A stretch of 64,000 bases of DNA from the NCBI GenBank assembly GCA_015680685.1, contig MNCI01034785.1, positions 595,241 to 659,240 of the forward strand, written 5' to 3'. The position numbers were made by a program, and so were the translations under genes. The DNA is from Gnetum montanum. Its lineage: Eukaryota; Streptophyta; Gnetopsida; Gnetales; Gnetaceae. Each line of letters opens with the position of its first letter. Position 1 is the stretch's first letter. Of this stretch, positions 46,330-58,374 are shown piece after piece. The notes beneath the pieces are model-generated. The model searched no databases. It saw only the letters and a list, made by a program, of their open reading frames with translations, and had not been told where the DNA came from.

Positions 46330-47220
46330 ATGAGAACTTTGAGGAATCCAATAGTGGTAAATACTTATCCAAGAAAGCTTGATAAGGAAGATGACGCAAG
46401 ACTTTCTAGAGTTTTTAGAAATTCTACAAGACTTCCATATATTGAATTTAAGTTTTTCAATGGTGTAAATGACACTAATGTTTTTGCAAGTTGGCTGAAG
46501 GTACTTGAAAAACACTTTTAGTTGGAAGAGGTATTAAATAGCTTAAGGGTACCTATTGCTAAATCCAAATTAGAAGGTATGGCTTTTACTTGATGGAAAA
46601 AGTAGTTCTAAGATTTTGAAAGACAAAATGGTTAACCCATTAGATATTGGAATATTATGAAACACAAGATGAAAAGAAAATTTGAATAGTCTCATCAAAG
46701 ACAAGAGACCATTATGAAGTTAAAATTCCTAAGGCAAGATGATAAGGATGTTAATGAATTTTATATCAAATTTTGTGACCTATTCTATTAAGCTAAAGTA
46801 AACTAAGAGGATTATGAACATGCTTTCATATTTTTAGGAGGTCTTAAAATAATGTATCAGTAGGAGCTGTCATTTTATAAGTGATAAAATCTTGATGATA
46901 TTTATGATTTGACACTCAAGGCTAAAGAGAAATTAAGTGGATTTGGAAACATGAGAAAATAAGAATCCAAATCTAAAAAGAGATCCAAGTTGAAATATGA
47001 AGACAAGGCTGGTAGCCATAACAAGAAGACTGGAAGAGACAATGAGAAGGATAAAGCCAAGAAGGACCAAGGGAAGGTAGACAAGGGCCAAGGTAGTAGC
47101 TCATCAAAAATCCAGTGTTTTAAGTGGGAAGAATGAGGACACAAGTAATGGGAATGTCCACTTCACATGGTAGCAAAGGGTAAAGGTGTGCAAATCTTGG
47201 AGGTGGAGGAGACATCAAGC
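46330..47220 (+). pseudogene. E5 gag
   Basis: KLDKEDDARLSRVFRNST and FASWLKVLEKHF lead into a capsid-type region with KLKFLRQDDKDVNEFYIKF, followed by FLGGLK and LTLKAKEKLSG. A Lys/Asp/Gly-rich linker and a decayed knuckle (CFKWEE*GHK*WEC, about 47116-47160) complete it. Cys to Trp and two stops affect the knuckle. E6 keeps the intact Cys pair. Confidence 0.75.
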
Positions 47221-47279
47221 AAATGTATTTAGAGAGGTAATCCTAATGCTTCAAAAATTAAGAAAGTTTTTGAGTTAAA

Positions 47280-47730
47280 TTCATGTGCAATCATGGGGAA
47301 TGTGAATAGAGTAGATCATCCTAATAGAAAAATATTATTTTAGATTTGGGCTAGATGTTTCCTTGGTGAGGAATGAATTCATACTTTGATTGATGGGAAA
47401 GCCTAAGAAAATATCATTTCTTCTAGGGAAATTACTAGATTTAGTTTGGCAACTAATACTTATCCTAGATTCTATAAGGTGCATTGGTTGTCTAGAGATT
47501 TTTCCCAAGAGGTGAGGGAAAAATGTACTTTAAAATTTAAAATTAGAGATTTTCATAATTATGTGAAGTGTGATGTGCTTCCAATATATTTTGCTGATGT
47601 AATTCTTAGTAGAAATTGGAATTTTGATAATTGTGCTCAATTGCATGGAGTAGAAAATGTTTTCAATGTAGCTAGATTTGATGGAATCCATGAGTTGATT
47701 CTTATAACAGCTGAGCAAATGAGGTAGCAA
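47280..47730 (+). pseudogene. E5 protease
   Basis: HTLIDGKA*ENIISS is the decayed catalytic loop (D-G-G in E6). After 47446 an open frame of 93 codons continues as YKVHWLSRDFSQEVREKC, DVLPIYFADVILSRNWNFD and VFNVARFDG, the C-terminal part of the retropepsin and the linker to RT. Confidence 0.7.
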
Positions 47731-47879
47731 AGCTTAATTAATTATTTCTTAATCCTTCTAGGAAAGAGGGAATACAATAAGGAACATGATGAAACATGTT
47801 TTGATTTTATTCTTATGAAAACAATTACTACAAAAATGATGATGTGTAGGTTGAAATTCCTACATGTGTACTAGGATTT

Positions 47880-48620
47880 GAGAAATTTTGGAAGGTGCTT
47901 AAGGAGAAATTGGATGGATTACCATCAATGAGCAATGTACAACATCAAATTGATTTCATCCCTCATGCTACCATTCCAAATGAGAGAGCTTACTAGATTG
48001 TATCAAATCAGCTAGCTAAATTGCAAAGGCAAGTAGAAGAGTTACTAGTAAATGGTTTTGTAAGGGAATCCATTTTATCTTGTGTAGTTCCAAAAATACT
48101 AGTGCCAAAGAAGGAAAAAATGAATGGAAGATGTACATTGATTCTAGAGTAGTAAATAGGATAATAGGAAGGTACAAGTTTCATATTCCAAGGATGAATG
48201 ATATCCTTGATGTCTTTCCTAATGCTAAATTTTTTAGCAAAATTAATTTGATGAGTGAATATCATCAAACCAAAATCAAGCTTGGTGATGAATGGAAGAT
48301 AATTTTCAAGACATTAGATGAATGTTTTGAGTGGTTGGTGATGTCATTTGGGCTTACAAATGCACTTGCAACATTCATGAGGTTGATGCATGATGTATTG
48401 AAGAACTTGATTGGTAAATATTGTATTATCATTTTTGATGATATTTTGGTATATACATCTAATGAGGAAGAGCACTTGGATCACTTGAAAGTGATGCATC
48501 TTAAGTTGGATGAGGCATAGTTAGTGATCAATGTAAAGAAAATTCATTTCTTTAAGAGGAAAATCACATATTTGGGGCATGTGATTTTAAAAATCAAATT
48601 CAAATGGAAGCTACCAAGGT
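47880..48620 (+). pseudogene. E5 reverse transcriptase
   Basis: QVEELLVNGFVRESI and VPKILVPKKE precede a frameshift near 48130. YIDSRVVNRI, FPNAKFFSKINL, WLVMSFGLTNALATFM and the active-site strand IIFDDILVYT (FDD for the usual YxDD, normal in chromoviruses) follow. HLKVMHLKLDEA and ITYLGHV end it. It is one of the least damaged parts of the element but still has stops. Confidence 0.88.
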
Positions 48621-48739
48621 GAAGGCTATTAGGGATTAGCTAGCTCCTAAGAATGTTGAGGATATAAGGTCATTCCTTAGTTTAGTAGATTTTTATAGAT
48701 AGTTCATAAAATTTTTAATGATACTTTAGGGAATATGTT

Positions 48740-49270
48740 TGCTTTTTTAAAGAAAAATAAATATTTCTGGTGGGATAATAAAACTCAAACAAGATTTGGC
48801 TTATTGAAAGCAAACATTACTACTGAACTAGTACTTGCAATTCCATATTTTCCAAAGCTTTTTTAGGTGGAGGTGGATGCATGTGGACTTGCCATTTGGA
48901 GATAGTTTCACAAGAAGATAGGCTCATTACTTCTCTTTAGAAATATTGAATGAGTCAAGTTAAGAATATAGCATATATGAAAAGTAGTTGTACACTATTC
49001 TTCAAGTAATCAAGCATTGGAGGCATTACTTATTCCCCAAGGAGTTCACTTTGATGATATACCATAAAGCACCTCAATTTCTAAACTCTTAAAAGAAGTT
49101 GAGTGTAAACCACATGAAGTGGATTGCATAGTTGCAAGAGTTTAATTTTTTGTTGAAGTAGAAAAATGGGAAAGCCAATGTGATGGTTGATGCATTGTCT
49201 AGGGTGCACATGGTGAATTTGAGTGTACCTCATGTGGAAGGTACATATGATTTTACTAATTTTTTTGAGC
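48740..49270 (+). pseudogene. E5 RNase H
   Basis: IYEK*LYTILQVIKHWRHYL and then KANVMVDALSRV are the hallmark end of Ty3 RNase H and tether. Other catalytic residues are hard to read through frameshifts. Confidence 0.65.
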
Positions 49271-49279
49271 ATGATATCT

Positions 49280-50240
49280 ATTTTGGATAGGTTTGGTGGA
49301 GCCTCAAAGAGCCATTATTGAGTAGGTTAGACTAGTGGATAGACTATCATATTCAAGATGAACTTTTATTCAGAAATGGAAAGGTATGTGTTCCTAATTG
49401 TGATTTTAGAAAAAATATTTTATTTGAAAAGCTTTGTAGTGGCATGATAGGTCATATGTGTAGGGATAAAACATTGAAAATTATGGGTAGGTACTATTTT
49501 TGGCCTAATGTGATAATTGAAGTTTCAAAATTTTTAAAGGAGTGTTTAACTTATCAAAAATTCAAAGGAGGCAAAGGAGTATATGTACATTACAGGCCTT
49601 TGCTAATTCCCAAGGATCCATGGAAAATTATATCTATGGATTTTATGAGTGGTATTCCAAAAACCAAAAGTAGGAACAATACCATTTTTGTTTTGGTTAA
49701 TAGGTTCTCCAAGATGACACACATCACTCTATGCAAGAAGGTGAGTGATGGTTCTCATGTTATAGATTTTTTTTAGCAAGTTTTTGAAGTTGCATGGAAT
49801 TCCTTTGAATATTTACTCCAAATTTACAAGTCACTCTTGGAGGTAGATTTAAAAAATTTTAGGGAAAATTTTGAATTTTTCTAGTGCATATCATCCACAA
49901 TCTAATGATAAAATGAAGGTGGTGAATAAATCCTTACTAAACATATTGATATGTTTATGTGATGGATAGCTCAATAATTGTCTCATGCCGAGTCTTCATA
50001 GAATAATGCTTTTCATATTACTATTGGAAAAAGCCCATTTGAGGTGAACTATGGATTTTGTCCAAAGATGATGGACACCTTGAAGAGCTTTAATGGTAAA
50101 GCTTAAATTAGTGCTAATTTTGTATAAAGAATAAGGAATCATCATGCATAAGTAGAATAAAATCTTGAGAAAAAGATTAATGAGAGAGTTCTCAAGAGGA
50201 ATGAGGGCAAATGGAAGCCAAATTTTGCTATTGCTATCTT
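49280..50240 (+). pseudogene. E5 integrase
   Basis: A zinc-binding-type start (GHMCRDKTLKIMGRYYFWP...ECLTYQ, with the second Cys of CxxC lost) is followed by ISMDFMSGIPKTKSRNNTIF and VNRFSKMTHI, where the usual D is N. Later stretches end in SPFEVNYGFCPKMMDTLK. The open part runs 49444-49776. Confidence 0.8.
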
Positions 50241-50700
50241 GGTTTAAATGCACTTGAAGAAGAAGCAATTAAGAGGTGTAAACTTATCCAAATTTGAATT
50301 CAAGAATATGTGGCCTTTCAAAATTAAGGCCAAGATTAATGATAATGCTTTTGAGATTGATTTATCAAATGATGTTAGTATGTCTTTTGTATTTAATATT
50401 TCATATCTTGTGCACTGTCATGGACTTGTTGATTATAAGATCCTACAAAAAAGAATCAAAGAGTTAAAGAGGGCTATTGATCATGTCAAGTCTTCAATAG
50501 AGAAGAAGGAAATCATACTCAAGCAAAGAAAAGATTCTAGCATTTTGGAAGTTAAGAGGCATGAATATTTGATCCATTAGAATGATCAATCTATGGATGA
50601 TGTTGTATGGTTCTATGAGACCAAACTTCATGAGTGGGGAATCACTTCAACCCTTGCTCCCATGTTCACATGAGTTTACTTTTTAAAGGTTGGGAGAGCT
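50240..50700 (+). pseudogene. E5 integrase C-terminus with chromodomain-like end
   Basis: MWPFKIKAKINDNAFEIDL, VSMSFVFNISYL is the integrase SH3-like region. After a helical stretch, HEYLIH*NDQSMDDVVWFYE has the layout of a chromodomain (EYLVKW.....EDATWE) with a TAG where its first Trp would be. Chromodomains steer these elements to heterochromatin. Confidence 0.6.
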
Positions 50701-50702
50701 AG

Positions 50703-51633
50703 TGTAGGAGGATCTTTTTCAATTCACTTGTTCTTTCCTACGTATGCATCTTGCAGGTTTTGGGCTCTATAGAGATGTCTTAAAGGATAATAAGATATAT
50801 TTACTGAGAGTTGAGTCTTCATAGAAGATGTTTTGGGCCTAATAAAAGATGTATTGACTTGAGAGGAGAGGTCTTATATAGAGTGGAGCTGTCTTAGGGA
50901 AGACATCTTCCTAGTAGAGGAGACATCTCATCCATGAAGGAGATGTCTTCTAGAACCAACCATGTCTCATCCAAAAGTTAGAAATGGACAAAAGATAACT
51001 CGAGAGGACCACAGATGAACCATACGACCAAGAAACTTCCAAAATTGGTTGTTCCAATTTGGAAAACAATAGAAGAAGGTAGAAAAATATGGAAAATAAT
51101 GAAGGATCTTCAACTGAATCTTGAGAAGGGTTTCCTAAGATTTTTTCACCTTTTTTTTCTTAATAAATATGTTGGTATTCATGCTTGTAACTATAGAGAG
51201 TTAAGAGAGGAGAAGTCATGATGAGAGCTCTTGAGTTGTGTAGAGCTTGAGAAGAGTATGATTGAGTACATTGAGTAAGTGCATAGAGGTTTCAGCTTCA
51301 AGATTAATATGTATGGATTGGCCTATATGTTCTTCTTTCTTATTTATTTCTTTAATTTGAGTCTTAGTTCTAGCTTGTGAAAGAGATTCTTTATTAGTTG
51401 TTTCTTGCATTAAGAACAATCATTATGTGGTTGTATAGCCTTATGCTTTACAACATCGTTTGAGTGTTTTAAGAGGTTTTGGATGCTTTGTGGGTTTTGG
51501 AAACCATATTGTAATCTCCTAATCAAATAATTGAAGATAGTTAGTTTTCTTATTTTCTCAAAAATTAAATATCTTTTCATAATATCTAGATTAGTATTAG
51601 AAGGTGATTTAATATTGGAGTGAACCTACTCTA
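50703..51633 (+). repeat. E5 3' LTR with phased motif array
   Basis: Pairs with 45075-45984. Motif starts at 50867 (AGAGGTCT), 50887 (AGCTGTCT), 50901, 50921 (AGACATCT) and 50941 (AGATGTCT). Steps are 20, 14, 20 and 20 bp. Confidence 0.8.
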
Positions 51634-51639
51634 AGTTGT

Positions 51640-52720
51640 TGCTTCATTGCACCCTAATCCTTCTTTTCCACCTTGTAATCAGACAAAGTGGTAGTAGTTT
51701 GGATAGCCTTCTTGAATCTTGTGATTTTGTGAGTTTTAAGCTCATGTTGGACCCAAGGTTTGAGATCATTGAGAAATAGTTTATACTTGTTATTCTCATT
51801 GATTTTCAAGATATGTATGATGATGTTTTAGTATTCTTGAATATACTCTTCTAAATCTTTTGTGTATTAGATCTTCTTTAGCTTCACCCAAGCTTTATTA
51901 ATAAAATTGACTATCCCAACCTTTTCTTTTTGAAGGATTCCAAGCCATAAATTTTTTGCTATTTCATCTAAGAATTGAGCAACGATATGGGCTTATATTT
52001 TGGTGACACATCTAGACATCTCCCTAAACTCTTCTATTTCAAATGGAAATGTATCTATCACAGTTTCATCCTAGTTACCCTCATAGATTTTTGATAACTT
52101 TTCTCAAAAATTGAAAATTGATTAACTCAACCCCAATGTCAATTCCTTTTCTTGCATGGTCAATTGATCTTTCATGACCTTGATCTCATTATCTAATTTA
52201 TTTTTCAAAGTCTTAATCTTGTTTTGTTGGCTTTTATACATAGCCTGCTACGTTTCTAATCACAATTGCAACTCTTGATTTTCATCCAAAGCTCTTGGTT
52301 AACAAGTTGGAAATAACAATAACATCCACAAGTCACTCCATTTGGTTCCTCAACATGAAGTTGTAGGTTAGTGCAAGTTTATGTTCCATTGGAAGAAAAG
52401 GATCTTCCATTGGATCCACTAATTCTTGGATCATATGAGATTTCTTAGCTATGAGTAGAATACATATGATGATGCTGTCTACTTAGAATAAATGGCTCCA
52501 TAATTATTGTATCTTTTCAAGAAATTCATTAATATCCCACTCACCAATTATCTCAACATCCTTATTTTCATGTACATTCTTGTACATTTTTGTATCATTG
52601 TGCGTCTTCTCATGTACATGATTGCCCTGATTATCATTTCCAAATAGTTCATTGTGAGGATTGGAACTAAGAGAATTAATGTCAATAGTTTGACTTCTTT
52701 TTGTATAGCATGGTAGCACA
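51640..52720 (-). pseudogene. E11 gag on the minus strand
   Basis: Starts near 52719 with MLPCYTKRSQTIDINSLSSN and IIGEWDINEFLEKIQ. The capsid-type domain (about 51650-52060) reads TFPFEIEEFREMSR, VGIVNFINKAWVKLKKI, LEEYIQEY, NNKYKLFLNDLKPWVQHELK and FKKAIQTTTTLSDY. That is the retrotransposon gag pattern (...F...LKP.V..EL...). No pol follows because E5 lies immediately beyond. Confidence 0.55.
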
Positions 52721-52839
52721 AAAAGTCACAAATAATGGATCATGATCATGAATCACATACCTAGAATCATCGCCAGCTTTGAACTAAAAACCATGGATAT
52801 GATAATAGTTGTAATAACACTACTCTAATAAAGCATTGA

Positions 52840-53345
52840 TAGGCATCATCCTTGAGTCCAAAATTAGCTAGATGATATAGAGTGGCGCAAGATAAACTAT
52901 GCCTCAATAACCATAGCATCTGCATGCACAACATAAGTGCACATAACTTGTTAGTTCATGGGTTAGAAGCATATTAAGTACATCACATAAAATCGTATAA
53001 GTGATATGGCCAACACAACATATACAAGAATGACCATAATAAACATAGGTAACCATAAGAGAAATTTTTTTCCTAGAAGAGCTAAGTTATGTTTCTACTA
53101 TAATTTATCTAGTCCTAAGCCTTGCTCCCACAAAGAAGGGTAGTGGCCCAAGCATCAATAACAAAGCTCCTTTGCAATCCTACATATCCTTAAGACAAAG
53201 TACATAAAAGAATGAGGACCAATGTAGTTCTTTAGTGATGGTTATGATAACATGAAATTTGAGGGGATCTCCACCCTTCTCTGTCCCCCACTCTTGAGGG
53301 AAATAGTCTTTGATCCACCAATAAGGTATGTTTTCCTATAGTTTT
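52840..53345 (-). repeat. E11 LTR-like repeat
   Basis: Paralogue of 37009-37610 and upstream of the E11 gag in its orientation. It is cut on the right where E3 begins. Confidence 0.5.
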
Positions 53346-53362
53346 TTTAAATTAAGAATTGT

Positions 53363-55109
53363 TGATAAAATATTTTTTTAAAGGACTATGAAATCATATC
53401 AATGATATCATAGCTCATTATATGATGTAATGGGTCATGGTCCTACCTATAAATACAAGCTCATTATTGTGTCAAATAATAGAGTTTTTGCCAACACATA
53501 GCTAAATTCTTGCAATTTATTTTTATAAAGGTAGAGTTAGTTGTGAATATTTAGAGTGTGATGATTAATAATTATATGATATTTTTATTTGAGTAGATTA
53601 TTCCTAGGCATAATTCATGAATAATAATAAAGATTAAGTTCATTATATTAAGTATCACCAAGTCTATCTTTCATAGTTAGAATAATTTTTTAAAACATAT
53701 ATACATTTAAGTATTAACAAATTCAAAAAATGGCTTCCATACCTAAAGTGAAATATCCACCTACTATTAGTCTTAAAAAAAGTAATAACAAAAACTATAA
53801 TGAAGAAAATTAGAGTGAATTGATGTAAATAAAAATATTGTATGCTCATGCTAATCCTTATTATTTTGATTTCACATTCATGTTCCATCAAGATGAACAA
53901 TTTAGATCAAGAGACTTATAGGATAGAATTATCTTACAACTAGAATGCTTAACATAGTCAATGTTTCAAGTAGCTCTCCTAAGATCAAATCTTGGTCATG
54001 CATAAGAAGGGTATCAAGTTATCAAAAACATGAGTAGGCCATATCAATCAACAAAGGCTCAAAAAAGAAGGGATGCTATTATGGTAGTAAGATATGAACA
54101 AGAAGAAGAAAAAAGAGAACTATAGATGATTATTCTTATTGAAAAAGAAGATGAGCCATATAAAGCTAAAAAGTCTCACTAGATTTCTAGATCTAGTTCT
54201 TAAACACTAATAATATGTATTGAAGATCTTGTAAAGATAAAATTATGTTTAGCTCTTGTAAAAATTCCTAGAAGAGATGTGGTAGGTTTCAGACTTAGAG
54301 GGAATTCTAGGCTTATTACCTCCAATAGATATAGACAAGATGAATCAAGAAGCCATAGGAGGAGAAATAGCTAAAATTGTTCTCCAAATCTCCCATTCTT
54401 TTCATCATACTCATTTATAGATAGGAAAAGGAGAAGAGATCATGAGAGATACTAATAGAAGAAGATATCCTAAGATGTTGAAGAAGATAGAGAGAGAGAA
54501 ATCAGACATGAGAGAAGAAAATACTATGAGCATTAGAGGGGTCATCACTACAATAAAGCATACAAATATAAAGATTATGAAGAAATCATGTTAGAAAACC
54601 AAAGCATGAATAACATTAGGGAAGTAGTGTATATATCTACTAGACATTTAAGTTATAGCCACATCAAGTAACTTAACATTAATAATATTTCAAAGTTTGA
54701 AGGAGAATATAATGCAAATCCATAACATCACCTTCAAGCTTTCCATGATGCCTTTGTCCTACATAACATAGAACATGATTTGCAAAAATTAAGATTATTC
54801 CCTAGAACACTCATAAAGGGAGTAGAAAGCTAGTATAGATCTTTAGAACTAGAATTAATTAGAAGATGAAGTACTATGCTAGATTTATTCAATGAAAAAT
54901 ATCAAAGTTATTCTAGAGTATCAAATCTATGAAAAAAAATTTAAAGATGAAAATAATGGATACATGAATTTCTTAATGCGGTAATGGATAAATATTATTC
55001 ACTATTATATAGATGTCTAAGCTATGGGTTTTCTCGTAGGAAATAACTACAACACATCATTAATGGACCAAGAAACAAAACAAGAGAGACCTTAAGAGTA
55101 TATGCCTAA
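53363..55109 (+). mobile_element. E3, left part: gag-only family member
   Basis: Begins about 53363 (TGATAAAAT) with a partial LTR containing ctataaatac near 53446. The rest of the LTR and the primer site are deleted before the gag. The right part resumes at 61040 after the E4 insertion. The outer target duplication could not be recognised. Confidence 0.6.
53730..55109 (+). pseudogene. E3 gag, N-terminal part
   Basis: MASIPKVKYPPT at 53730; HANPYYFDFTFMFHQDEQF matches the conserved N-terminal patch of E1 and E2. Near 54690-54930 the capsid domain reads FEGEYNANP, HLQAFHDAFVLHNIEHDLQK and LFNEKYQSYSRVSNL. The reading stops at E4's target site (cctaa) and continues at 61035. It is AT-richer and more decayed than E1 and E2. 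Confidence 0.7.
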
Positions 55110-56025
55110 TGATGAGTGGTGAGGTACCCCTACACTCAACCATATGAATACGAGCATTCACACATGATCCAGTCAAACTTTGCAGATGGGCTAGTTGTGA
55201 TGTCTAGATAGTTACACATTGATTGTAGTTCACTGTCTTCCCACCTAGATTAGTATTTGATTTGTCATGTATGGTTTAGTTCAGAGTGAGGTGTACAATG
55301 TGGTCCTAAACTAATGCTACTCCTAGAGGCAATGGAAATTAACTTTATTTTAAGCTAATAGGGAATGAGAAGCAAAATCTAAGCTAGCCTAAGTGTGATG
55401 AGCATTTATCCTTAATCATTTGTACACATCTTACACTTCATGTACTAGTTCTAGGATTACCAAGCACATGTTACTTAAACACTCCTAGATATGCTACTGG
55501 GATACCAAGTAGTCACACTTAAATGCTCGCGATTAAGTCGTACTCGTTCTACTTTTAATAACAAGGATAGTAAATGAGGGTAAAGAAATATTAATTAAGA
55601 AAACAATACATAACAATAATAGTTAAGTAATTAAAACTAAGTGAATGCTAAAATGATGAAGTAATCTCGATCTTTATTGCCAGTCATGTGCATGTCCAAG
55701 TACGTCACACTTGAATAAAGGTTCCATACAATTACAATCATTACATTGTAGGCATGCACTAGGGAAAGGATTGAGATGAACTAAAAAATGAATAAAAAGA
55801 ACTCTACTCTAACACCTACTTCCTCCTCCTTCCTATGCATACAAAGGTGTATTTATAGTCTTACATAGGAATCACGATATCATGTATTCGATATCATTAT
55901 CCAGGCCGTGAGATTCCATACTTGATATCAAGGGTCTAATGTCAAGGGTTCGATGTCAAGGATCCGATATCAAGGGTCTGAGGTCAAGGGTCCAATATCA
56001 TCACCTAGGAAACCATGATTCATCA
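55110..56025 (-). repeat. E4 3' LTR with 14-bp GATATC repeats
   Basis: The U3 array has RAYRTC-type cores at 55876, 55890, 55924, 55938, 55952, 55966, 55980 and 55994, mostly 14 bp apart (aagggtcYgatatc-type units). Confidence 0.85.
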
Positions 56026-56149
56026 TAACCCCATGATTGAATAATAACTAATCCCCAAGTTAAATAAAGTAAGGAATAATTTTATTCAATTACAAATAGG
56101 GGATAGGTATGAGATTATTGAATGACCATGGACTGTTTCATGTCACAAT

Positions 56150-56413
56150 GTGGGACTAAAAAAAATTTGGACACAGACACAAAAGATAAAAATTGTGGAA
56201 CTCATGGGGTTTCCGATGGTGGTGGCTCCTCCATGGGTGCCTTTCCTTTGTCATGTGCTCCAGGCTTTTGAGATTGATAGCATTGAAGAAGCGCCTAAAA
56301 TTTATCCTCTTCTATTCAAGGATTATAAGTCATCCATCTCGATGTTCCAATGTTTGATGGAGTTGACACTTCCCATTGACATGGCAGCTATGGAAACACT
56401 TGATTGGCCTTGA
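56150..56413 (+). other. Unrecognised ORF antisense to E4
   Basis: 87 open codons: GFPMVVAPPWVPFLCHV, IDSIEEAPKIYPLLFKDY and MFQCLMELTLPIDMAAME. It is protein-like in composition and unusual for this decayed region, but on the opposite strand to the element. It might be captured host sequence. No family is recognised. Confidence 0.3.
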
Positions 56414-57044
56414 CATGCCATGTCACAAATAGCCATCATTCCTCTTCATAGGCTCAGGCCCTAACCTCTCCACCTTTTTCTTGGCCATATTGTGTAGTGA
56501 TAGGAGTTCCTTGATGGATGCTAAATGATTGTGCATCATGCTCTGCATGTTCTACATGAGGTCCTTGGCCTCTGCCTCCCCCTGGGCATTAAGTTGCACC
56601 TTGAGAAGGTCCTCCTTGTTGTCCTCTTTTAGGGGCTATCTATAATCACACAAAGATCAATTGTTAGTAAGGTTATTGAAATAAGTTCAATTATTTCATA
56701 CCTTACTCATTGCCTTTAATAAATGTTGAATTCTTTGCTTAGTGTGGTTTTAGAGTTAGAAACTTTTTCAAGGAAGTTGCCCTAAAAGTTTAATGTCAGA
56801 CCTGATTTGTTTAGGTGACACATAAAAAGACATGTAATGGTTTTGAGGAACATTTGATAAAATGATGACAAAAGAAAGAATAGATTTGGAAATGAAGTAC
56901 TCAAAGGGTATAAGATGATGTGATGATGATATGCAAGGAGTGTAAATTACAAAGGTTACGCAAGTGGGTCCTCCCCAAAGTAGGTTCCTACCTATGATGC
57001 CCTTATGTAACCATACCTAAAAATTTTTGTAGGCACTAAAAGGT

Positions 57045-57416
57045 TCAAATGTAATCCCCACCAGTTGCACAAAACACACACATGTAGATACCACCATGAT
57101 GAGGTATGAATTCAATGCTACACAAGACACAAGTCACAAATACATGAACAACGAGATGAGGTGAATTGTAGAAGGGATAGCAAGGCATATGATCACTTGG
57201 CATTGTGCAAGGGAGGAGTGATTTGGAATTTCTTTGTAGCATACTTTTTTCTTGGCCACTTTGGCACACTCCCTTTCTCTTCTCTATTTTTTTGATGTGT
57301 AATCTACATAAGCTACCTACCTTCAGGCATGGATGCATGTCTTTCCAATGGAACCTCCTAGAATAGCATTGGGTTTCTATATTAAGTTCCTTTATTACTC
57401 TTACTCCCATTGTCAT
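57045..57416 (-). other. 123-codon ORF in the E4 tail
   Basis: Minus strand, in the element's sense direction: MTMGVRVIKELNIETQ, with a Cys/His-rich end. It lies downstream of the U-rich tract (57750-57890) and a short orfX-like match near 57500. I do not recognise it and it may be chance. Confidence 0.25.
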
Positions 57417-58374
57417 TAGATCTACAAGGATCTTAATGCAACCAAGCTACATGATAACTCCTATAGATGTCACCAAAGAGAATCCAGAAGTCCCCTTGAC
57501 ATCACACCCTGGCCATTCTTCCTTAGTCCATCATTTTTGCTCTGGGCATAATGAGCACAAAATTACTTTTAAGTTTTCATGATGACAAGAATATCATCGT
57601 ACCTAGACTAGAACCTCTTATTAATAGAATGGTTGGATGGATGTGGTGAGCTCACTGTTCAAATAATTAGCCACCTAAGACTTGATAGCATAGAATAGCA
57701 CATCAACCAATGAGTCACATGAGTGTTTTTTCATAGATGAGATTACTCATAAAAATATAAAAAGATCAAAAGATAAAATAATAAATAAAAAGATGAAACA
57801 AAAAATAAAAAGACAAAACAACAAATTGAAAGATGAAAAACTAGAAAACAAAAAATTGTAAAATTAAAGAAAAGGAAAAACATTTATTAATTCTGTTTGT
57901 TAGAATGGAGGATATCCCCCATAACTAAACTTTTTATCATAGTGAGAATTAATAAATGGAAGGGTTGGATCCATGCATTTCGGAAATATCAGGACCTGGT
58001 CATATCCAAACCATTGGATGTCTCTTGATGTGGTGGTTGAAATGTACCCAAATTGGGGTTCACACACTTGATTAAAGTTGACATAGTGGGGCAAGTTATA
58101 AGATGTGATTAATTGATAAGAAGTTGGCCCACTATGTCACCCATCACTATAAGATGGTATGCAAGGATCAATATGTCCCCCTACATGGTTATATTCATTA
58201 GGCCACATGGTAGTTGGAGTATTGATTGGTTGCCCTAAGAAGGTAACAGGAGCCATTGTGTTTGAGGAGGTAGATACATCACAACATTGGACTTGTGTTG
58301 GGTTGGAGGATGTAGTGGTTTCAAAAGCATGCTATCTCTTTCTTTGGTCATGCCTAAAGAAAGGACGCTTTTAA

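Larger units (their letters stand above)
45075..51633 (+). mobile_element. E5: full-length dead chromovirus (Ty3/gypsy)
   Basis: LTRs 45075-45984 and 50703-51633 start TGTAGG and end CTCCA (CTCTA in the 3' copy). Target duplications agtgg (45070-45074) and agttg (51634-51638) differ by one base. The primer site TGATATTGGAGCTTAG at 45992 is a decayed initiator tRNA-Met complement. The interior has all pol domains in gypsy order plus a C-terminal chromodomain-like segment. Many TAG, TAA and TGA stops make it non-functional. Confidence 0.85.

Noticed and set aside
57720-57890. A-rich stretch as a gene poly(A) or LINE tail
   Set aside because: It lies inside E4 and, on the element's sense strand, is the same U-rich tract seen in E1 and E2.
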